Positions 56,401 through 64,000 of a DNA stretch of 64,000 nt are shown here, piece by piece. Origin of the DNA: Apoda limacodes (Eukaryota; Arthropoda; Insecta; Lepidoptera; Limacodidae). The stretch lies in contig OX291544.1 of the NCBI GenBank assembly GCA_946406115.1, positions 4,278,001 to 4,342,000 of the forward strand. Reading direction: 5' to 3'. Below the pieces are notes generated by a model. That model ran no database searches, was not told the origin of the DNA, and worked only from the letters and a program-made list of their open reading frames with translations. Position 1 is the first letter of the stretch. Every line of letters begins with the position of its first letter. Position numbers and translations under genes: made by a program.

Positions 56401-56810
56401 AAAGCATTTTATATGTTTAAAATCCGAGCGGGCCAAAACCGGTGGGTACTAGGGCCGCGAGTTTGACACAACTGCTCTAGACATGAGAATTATTAATTTC
56501 AATTATTTATTGTAATACCTAACGACAGACTCGTATCTCACAACAGGGTGCGGGATAAAGAAATTATGAAGTTATTTATATGTATGGTGAGCAAATTCAG
56601 GGTACATTTCATATTTTATCTAAGCTTGATGATGATTTACATTAAAACTAGTAAGTCACTCAAATGTGTTTCTAGTGTGCTCTTCAGATATGAACATGTT
56701 TATTTATTTTTCGTAGAGCTTTAATAATAAAAAAGAAATCAATTGACTTAATTTTTAAGAAACTATGTATTTATATATAATATATATGTATATTATTATA
56801 TGGTTATTGT

Positions 56811-57043
56811 GCTTCCAACGGGTCAGCATGAAAACTGCGAGCCAGATTTAGGTGCTCAGTGAGCTTAGCCTTCTAAATTTACGACCCTCTAAAACTGGCG
56901 CAAAGCTAGCGCACTCTTGTGACCTTTTTACGTAAATTGATATAGGAAGGCGACAAAGTTTAGATCTTAAATTTATTGAAGCAGATTCTTCTACATTGTA
57001 TTTTATATCTAAAGCACGCGCTACATTCTTGGTTCAGCAGATA
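56811..57043 (-). repeat. Family G 233 bp dispersed repeat, copy 2
   Basis: Inverted copy of 46928-47160: GGGTCAGCATGAAAACTGCG, AGATTTAGGTGCTCAGTGAG, TGGCGCAAAGCTAGCGCACT, CGCTACATTCTTGGTTCAGC. Equal length and high identity. Confidence 0.85.
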
Positions 57044-57514
57044 TAGCTCTTTTGCAGTTGATTTCAAAATATATCAAACAGGTCTGACATTGCTTAACTT
57101 CTCATATTGTTTCCGATAGACGAATACATATTCTAAGCTATTATAAACTGGCTTTTCTATAAACAATACTACTTATATAAAACTTTATTTCTAATGTTAT
57201 ATCGTTTATAAAAAATACCCAGAAATAATTAAATCCAAATAAACCGTTGAATTTGTTTTAAGCAATTGCAGAAGTACTAAAGTATGTCAAGACAACATAC
57301 CTTTATAAATAGAGCTTTATCTAAATCGCTGCTTTTAAAAATAAAACTATCAAAATATAACTTATCGAAAGCTGTTGACTCTCTAAACATTTTTATACTT
57401 TTCGATATTGTTTCAAAAATTAACAAGAGCGTTTTATTATTTATCACTCAATACATATGTTAGTGTCAGTGGTACCAATAAGTACTCAAAAAGACGCATA
57501 CGTTTAAAATCCAC

Positions 57515-57612
57515 ACTGGGCCCATTTAATGGACTATGGCCCATATCGCCTTCGACCAACGTACCTAAAGATCAGCCGTGCCCCAAAAGCCCCCGAGATG
57601 TATGGGTAAGAA
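57515..57612 (+). repeat. Family E dispersed repeat, copy 3 (diverged)
   Basis: GGACTATGGCCCATATCGCC, TTCGACCAACG, GCCGTGCCCCAAAAGCCCCC, GAGATGTATGGG line up with GGACTAAGGCTTAAATCGCC..CTCGTCCAAGG..GCCATGCCCCAACGCCCCGT..GACGTATGATG of copy 2. This explains the compositional bump and the 100-residue open frame at 57408-57710, which is therefore not a gene. A worn minus-strand piece (CATAGAAGAAACAAATACTA, CGTAAGGA) sits at 57747-57775. Confidence 0.6.
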
Positions 57613-57775
57613 TCCCCATTGAGAGGGTATTATTATCGTTCAAAGTTCACACAAATAAATCAATCTACCCCAAGTCTAAAACTAGATATGTGCATAATTT
57701 TATATTATAAGGAGTTGTGATTTTAATCGATATAAACAGATGTAAGCATAGAAGAAACAAATACTACGTAAGGAT

Positions 57776-60760
57776 GTAAGTGTATCATCTATGTTTTGTG
57801 CAAATATTAAATTAAAGATAAACACCAAACATCTGCACTAACACAAACATTACGCCAAAGTTTCACCCAAATGAGACAGGATTCTCAAACAATTACCTAT
57901 CGTCCCTCGCAACGCAAGACTATACTCATTCATACATTAAACACGCATTAAGATGTGTTTCGGGATGGTTTGGGACAATAGCACGTATTTAAACAACCCG
58001 CTCGTCCTTTATAAACATGGGGAGTAATTTGATTTCATAGGACTAGCCTCCCTTTAGGGTGTTGCTACACGTATTGTAGGTCTGTACCTACTCTCAAGTA
58101 CGAATGCGTGATCTTACAATGTTTTGGGATTAGTTCGGAAAATTATGAATAAAAGAAAAAAAATAATAATAATGAAATAATAAATCTACACAATAAAAGA
58201 GAATAGGTGAGTCATAATGAAATTATATTTCAGCGTTATTATATGACGCTTAAAATTGTGACAGTTTCAGATTATTTAAATTGACGTAGATTACCTACAT
58301 ATTATTTTTCTAATATTTTGACAAGATAAAATGTTTTTCGGCGAAAAATTTAAAATGTAAGAGCTGTATTTAACTTCAAAATAAAATGAGATAAAATCCC
58401 GCGAACAATTTGTGTTTTTCGAAAAATGCTGTCACTATTTTTATAAAACTATTTAATTTAATGTGATTCTTTTCTAAGTGTACAATGCAGTAAAAAATGG
58501 ATAAGCTAATAGTTTTGTTTTCCTTATATAAGTTTAAAAACGACGACGACATAACGACCGCGTGGAAATTGACTTGAGTCGCTCTTCCATTAATTTATTC
58601 TTAAATAAATGCATACTAACTTACGAAAACTGTAGGATTTGTAGATAACAGATACCTGGTAAAACCAAATCAAATACAGAAATCAGAATAGCCACTTAGT
58701 CATTGCAGATATTACATTACCACCCAGTACGTAGGCGGTCGGTTTTCGCACGTTGCATGAGTTTCGAACAGATCATGAATATTAGATTTTAATGGTATTC
58801 CGTAATTTACATGGCGTTTCCACTAAGACCAGCGTTTCAATAAATGCTTGTCATAGACTTCCGTCACGTTCATCACGATCACGGTGGCCATTGCCTTACG
58901 TACGATACAGTGAATAAGAATTAAGCTTCTGTTTAAGACGGGCCAAATTATTTTGAATTGAGATTTTAAACAATATACCTACCTACATACTATCATAGAG
59001 TGCAACTCCAATCTATTTTACTGAAAAATTTATAAATATTTAGTTTTTTATGAATTTTATTAAAGTCATCCGTAATACAGTTTTTTATCGGGCACGGTTT
59101 TTCTAAAATAAATATTTTGAAAAAAAATATGTATAATAATCTAACATAGAAAAATTGTCTGCTTTACAGCCCTGTGTGAATGAGGCATGTGCGTACCAAA
59201 AGTTAACGCAGCTCCGCCTGCCCCTATCTGAGGCATCCACCGCACTTATTAGACACATGTAGTACTAGAAAACGTCACCTTTACACTTAATATCTTCCTA
59301 ATAGGTAATAATAGCAACATCTTATTTTTCAGCCCAGAGTGCACGCAGTGACTGGTGTTGCTGCTATGATTATAGAATTATGTAGTTAAGGGTTACCCAT
59401 TACCTGTACCACTTATTACCTGTATTGCCAACAACAACGAGCCTAATTATTTTTTTTTTGCTATTATATATATTCTTTTAATATATTCTTCACGCGTACG
59501 TGAGTTTGGGTGCAATAATGTCTACGATGTCTTGACTGTTTTTATTTTTGTAGTCTATGTCATCGTCGCCTTGTAGCCGCCAGAGCAAGGTGTCTACGTT
59601 TTCGGTCCGTTTGAAGTACCCACACACGTGCTCATAGAAAACTTACAAAAGTCAAATTTATAACTACAAACATATTTGGATTTCCAGCGCGTGCCGAGGT
59701 CGTGTATTCTGATTTTCAAAATTTAGAATACAATGAGTTAATTAATTTTATTTCGATTTTATTATTAGTATAAACTACGCGTATATATTAAGTAAATATT
59801 AAGTAATAATCTATTGACAACTATAAAGCGAGCTTCATCGCATTGATATCGCGACCTGAATGCCTTTCAGAAGAATTATAAATTTTAACAGTTATAGAGA
59901 TTATGTGCCGGTGACTAAAATAAAGACGTTCTTTGTATTTCAAACTTGGATTTATAAAAACGTAAAAAAATGTAAAAAAAAAGTCTAGCTTTGAAGAAGA
60001 GCACAAAAATGCCTCCAATTAGTGATTTATTAAGAAAGAGTTAAAAAGGAATAGCGTCAATATTTAATAGTACATTGTGTATTAAGGGCGGTAAGGAGAA
60101 AATTTGCCTTGAGGGTGTAGTTAAGGTCTTAGCACCCACTTTAACAGCACGTAATGACACTGTTTACGAGTAAGTGTGATAAGAAGAAGTCAGTGGTACT
60201 TACCAGTATCTACTTAATATTTAATTTTTTGTATTTAGCTCAGATATTCTCACACTTTTTGACCCTTGCTATATGAGCCCATTACGCCCTCGGAATGCCC
60301 CGGATACAATGAATTGGGCAACTTCATCTAGTTAATTGTTAAACAGAGCACTAATAGACGATGACAATTGTAATGTGAGTGCTATGCACGCCCCCATGCG
60401 GGTAGTTCGTTTCGAAAAATTAAAGTGTTGCCAGTATCATCAGGAATAAATACCTTTTTGGGAATTAAAAACAATAGGATTTCCAACGCAAATGGATTAG
60501 GTGAGTGTTAAAATACGCCACATTTTAATAGTTATTGCTATAAGTATGTTAAAATTTGGATTACGCGAGTTCCGTTTTGCTTTTTGTATTAAAAATGCAA
60601 CACTATCATATAAAAAAAAAACACTGTAGAACTAGTTTGTCGTAAAAATACCGCATAACAAATACAAATAATACAAAACTTAATTATTGTGTAGGTATTG
60701 ACGAAAATTACTTTTATTTTGAATTAAACGGGAAAACGTACTTATTTTTTAAAACTTTAA
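57776..60760. other. Unassigned AT-rich stretch
   Basis: No gene or recognised repeat. A few less AT-rich scraps (58540-58580 with GACGACGACATAACGACCGC; 58850-58910; 59495-59640) have no domain-bearing frame. Confidence 0.35.
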
Positions 60761-61062
60761 ATCCTAACTAATATAAATTTGCAAGTCTGTTTGCTATTGC
60801 CTAGCTTTGTCACGAAGCAACCAGTTGGGCTGATTTTTTGCACAGAGATTGTTAAAGGAACGTAAAAGGACATAGGCTTTTTATTCCGGAAAATTCAAAA
60901 GTTCCCACAGAAATAACTATAACCGATTACTTGAACAAATGAAAGTAACAACTTTAGCTTACTTGAGTAAACTTACTTACTGTAATCAAGAAGTTTCCGT
61001 ATAAGGCCAACGCCGATAACAAAATTTAGCGTGGGTGGAGACGCGGTCAAAAGCTAGTATTA
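60761..61062 (-). repeat. Family B repeat, minus strand, old
   Basis: The plus strand reads ATCCTAACTAATATAAATTT, GCAAGTCTGTTTG, GGACATAGGCTTTTTATTCC, GGAAAATTCAAAAGTTCCCA, CAGAAATAACTATAACCGA, ACGCCGATAACAAAATTTAG, CGTGGGTGGAGACGCGGTC. This is the reversed family B order with many changes. Confidence 0.75.
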
Positions 61063-62370
61063 TAAAAAGGATTACTATATTTGCAGTGAATATTAATAAG
61101 CTGGCAACACAGTGCTACGATATTCAGATTCATGGCTGATATTCTATAACATGTTTATCATATTATTCCGTAGCTCCCTCGAGGGGTTATCTATCATTAA
61201 CACCATAATGGCCACTCAATTACTGTCACATTGTTATTGCGACATGTTTTTTTTTTATTTTTTATTTATACCGATTTATCGAGGATTCCGAGAATATTCC
61301 GCGACAATCGAATGATTGATTGACACGAACAAGCTATTAAATGACAAAACGATAATAGATCCTTTTAAAATTGAGAAAGAATCAAGTAAAAAGACAATTC
61401 AGAGTGTATTTAGATGTATTTTCTAAGGTAGATTTTGACGTGAGATAGAAGGTCCTTAAACTGCAGACGGGGGTATTTTACAAAAAGTAGCGACATGCAG
61501 ATTCTGTAGTTTTGGCGCCTTAGATCTCAGAAACTAAAAACAATACAGCAAGGTGAATCATAAATCACCTTAAATTTAGTTTTTACCTTGCTTTGTCCTT
61601 TGAGACCTTTAAAGGGGAAGAACTTGGGAGACAGAGCAGCGGCCGCAAAAAAAGCTGATTTTCAGAAAAACTAGGGTTCATCCTGACAATTAAGTGGAAC
61701 ACGCTACTTACCAAGTCAACACTACTTTTAGATTTAAATCCACCATTTAAAAAAACGGAACCCCGATGTCATGATGAACTCTTACTTTTATAAAAGTTAC
61801 ATCCTCTCAAAAATGTCAGCTTTCTGATTGCAAGAAGTGTCTAAAATATTCATTTCATCTGGATTTCTTATTTCGCTGGAGCTTTCCGTAACTCTGAAAG
61901 CGTGGGTTAAATCGATTTCAAACAAGTTTTAAACGACAAAGAAGGCTTGTCATTACGCGTAATGGTGTATAACAAAATACTTAATGGCAGGAACGAAAAA
62001 AGTCCACGACCGATTTTGAAGGAAAAGACTGCGAATTCCACACGGTTCATATGCGACTAAGCACTCCCGCTCACATCTGCAGAGAGAAGTCGAAGACCGA
62101 AGAAGAAATCTTAAACAGACTAGGGCTTTATGGAAATGGAAATTGATAAAACAAACCCCTAGCAGAAGAGTCCAAAATATAGCCCAGTCAATTTTTTCTT
62201 CTCTGTCTATCTGTCTGACTGTTTGACCTATAAGGGACTTGTTTTACAAAATGTGTGTTATTATGAGGTATTTCTTAATAAATAATAAAAAACAAAATGT
62301 AAACTTCACACGCAAGATTATATCCTCAAACTACTAAAGTGTAAGATCTATAGTTAAACAATAAATAATA
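61063..62370. other. Unassigned, with small stem at 61549-61594
   Basis: No gene recognised. AGCAAGGTGAATCATAAATC, ACCTTAAATTTAGTTTTTAC, CTTGCT forms nested inverted words (GCAAGGT/ACCTTGC and AAGGTGA/TCACCTT). 62030-62130 is less AT-rich but has no recognised domain. A worn TCTGTCTATCTGTCTGACTG tract lies at about 62200. Confidence 0.3.
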
Positions 62371-62372
62371 AA

Positions 62373-62440
62373 AACCGGTCAAGTGCGAGTCGAGCTCGTG
62401 GTACGAAATAGAACCCTCGGTGCTTTTTTAGCGGCATCAA
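62373..62440 (+). repeat. Family A repeat head fragment
   Basis: AAAAACCGGTCAAGTGCGAG, TCGAGCTCGTGGTACG, AGAACCCTCGGTGC is the head of the longer subtype seen at 23585. The tail is not found within the following 600 bp. Confidence 0.7.
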
Positions 62441-63859
62441 ATTTACGAATCTCCAAAGTGAAGCGGACGTGTCTCCCACACAGCCCACCCCATACAGTAT
62501 AAGCAAATTGTAGAATCTGAGTTTTTGAAATTGTATAGTCTCTCTTATACTACATTAAATTTTAATAAAATCGGTCAATAGTGTACGCTTTTAGTTCGTT
62601 CTCTTAGTCAGGTTTTTTTCTTTAAATTGTGTAACATGTCTGACCAACAAAGATATCTGATCCTTTTCTGATCACATATTTCTGGTCGCCGGGATATTTA
62701 TTGAAAATCTTTTTATGATCACAAAGGTAGTAAAGGTACCCAACCTTTTTATCAGATTTTAGATCACGCTAAGTATGTTTCAAAACGAGGCTCATTGGTA
62801 CTTATACACAAAACAAAGTAAGAATCAAACTAAAGATAACCGATTCCGAATGCATCGTAAATCTGTTGAGAGATGCGTGTTACAAATTAAATTAATGGTA
62901 AATAACTGCAGTACGACAGGCAACTTTACGATTCGTGCACCGTAATTGGAACGTCAGCCGATATCGATCGATGATATCGATTGTGGCCCAACTCGATCAA
63001 AATATCGATTGTACGTCAACTGGAATAGAAGCACAGCGGGATTAACGTGTAGTACATGCTGAGGAACTATATTTTCCTTAATTTTTTTAAGAGAAAGAAT
63101 ATCGACGAATCGATCAAATGATTCACTTATGTATGCAGCACTCGCACAGCACAGCTTAGGTCCGTCTTATCAGACTTTTGATCTCGGGTAACCATAGGGC
63201 TGTATGTATGTACTCAAGTGTACAAACTACGATAACCTACCTACAATAGTTCGACACAGGCTAAAAATCAACTGCAATTATTCAAGCTTAATTTGCGTAG
63301 GTTAATAAAACTATTTCAATTAAATTATTTTATATTATAAAAAGATTATTACACTTCAAACATTTTTATACACCTTTTACACATGACAATAGAATGATTT
63401 TTCTAAAGTTTTAGCTGTTTTTGAAAAATCTTCATCTAGAAGCCAAAACACGGGATGAAATTTTGTGTGAGAATTCCGATATTTTTGTATGAAAATCAGA
63501 AACCAGTACGCAGTCCACGCGTACTAAGTTGCGGACATAAACTAGTAATTCTATATATCAAAACGTTGAATGCGGCCGAGCAGACCCTTGTCCCAGTATT
63601 ATTATAGTATAATGCAATTATTGTTACTTGCTCTGCTTACCTACAAAATTTTAACTTTCTCTTCCAATAAAATAAAATTATAGTAAGAAAAAAATGTAGC
63701 ACACCAAACTTCAAGTAAAAAGTCTTTTAGTTTGTTGTTAAGAGGCCGCGGACTGCAAAAAGTTGGTAAAGAGTTTTTTGCTATGGCCTATAATAGTTCC
63801 TATTATGATAAAAACAGACTATGAGTGCTTAATGTTAGAAAAAGATGAATGAGCCATAA
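62441..63859. other. Unassigned, with TATCGAT cluster at 62959-63010
   Basis: No gene recognised. CGATATCGATCGATGATATC, GATTG and AAATATCGATTG (62959-63010) give several ATCGAT cores in about 50 bp, the same motif type as at 2430-2460. The rest is AT-rich and unmatched. Confidence 0.35.
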
Positions 63860-64000
63860 GTCGGATGTGGGTGGAATTGATCAAAAAAAGAGATTTAAAA
63901 AGGTATAACAAAAATCAGGAAGCCAAATATTTGCTGAAACTTAGGTTTAGGCTGTGCGTTGATTGTCAGCCAGTTAGTCAGTCAATCAGCGACATGACGG
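63860..64000 (+). repeat. Family C LINE tail, cut by window end
   Basis: AATCAGGAAGCCAAATATTT, AGGTTTAGGCTGTGCGTTGA, TTGTCAGCCAGTTAGTCAGT, CAATCAGCGACATGACGG. The GTGCGTTGAT..CAGT(C/T)AGTCAGTCA order is that of 55360-55400. It probably continues beyond the window. Confidence 0.65.

Noticed and set aside
57408..57710. 100-residue open frame on the plus strand as a possible gene
   Set aside because: Its GC-richer middle is a diverged copy of dispersed family E (also at 613-706 and 2165-2350), and no domain is recognisable.

Overview
This window looks like nuclear DNA of a lepidopteran insect (moth or butterfly), lying between genes or inside a long intron. It is AT-rich, with no operon-like gene packing, no ribosome-binding-site/ORF architecture and no long open frame. 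It is full of interspersed repeats that I recognise as typical of lepidopteran genomes. Examples are elements running from a GTGCGAGT..GGGTTCCGTAC head to a GGTACGGAACCCTAA tail, elements with CCGCGGCTCCGCCC, TTCCCGCGGGAA and ATAATATTAGTAGGAT-like tails, and fragments of Jockey/CR1-type LINEs. I did not recognise a single intact host protein-coding gene. The only protein-coding traces are decayed transposon genes: reverse transcriptase pieces at 12.5, 14.1, 21.8-22.3, 40.2-41.5, 51.0-51.6 and 54.8 kb, and a pogo/Tigger-type transposase at 33.8-34.1 kb.

Layout. 0-10 kb: scattered repeat fragments, including an inverted pair at 0.6 and 2.2 kb and a second inverted pair at 9.0 and 10.2 kb. 11-21 kb: two copies of a ~500 bp repeat, the second flanked by TTAA at both ends, plus LINE 3' ends and one GC-rich stretch at 17.9 kb that could be a first exon or CpG-rich promoter. 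21.8-24.6 kb: LINE, then two SINE-like elements. 24.6-33 kb: mostly unassigned, with a fold-back element at 29.5 kb and a perfect-type hairpin at 28.2 kb. 33.5-34.4 kb: a Tigger-like transposon with a smaller terminal-inverted-repeat element inside its transposase. 36.5-39.2 kb: the most striking object, a 705 bp inverted repeat without any net indel whose right arm sits between two copies of a 142 bp direct repeat, with a 50 bp minisatellite in the loop. 40-43 kb: RT pseudogene and a tandemly duplicated SINE-bearing segment. 44.8 kb: five exact copies of a 32 bp unit. 47-49.3 kb: SINEs and a 243 bp near-perfect palindrome. 50.9-64 kb: a LINE with a single visible stop, a compositionally distinct block at 53.6-54.1 kb with an internal inverted repeat, and repeat tails.

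Functionally, nothing here forms a pathway. What can be read is a history of transposon insertion, nesting, fold-back duplication and tandem expansion, with a few non-repetitive, less AT-rich blocks (8.6, 17.9, 29.0, 35.9, 45.8 and 53.6 kb) that are the best places to look for regulatory sequence or small exons. Family names are given only where motifs support them; the dispersed families are labelled A to H for cross-reference.
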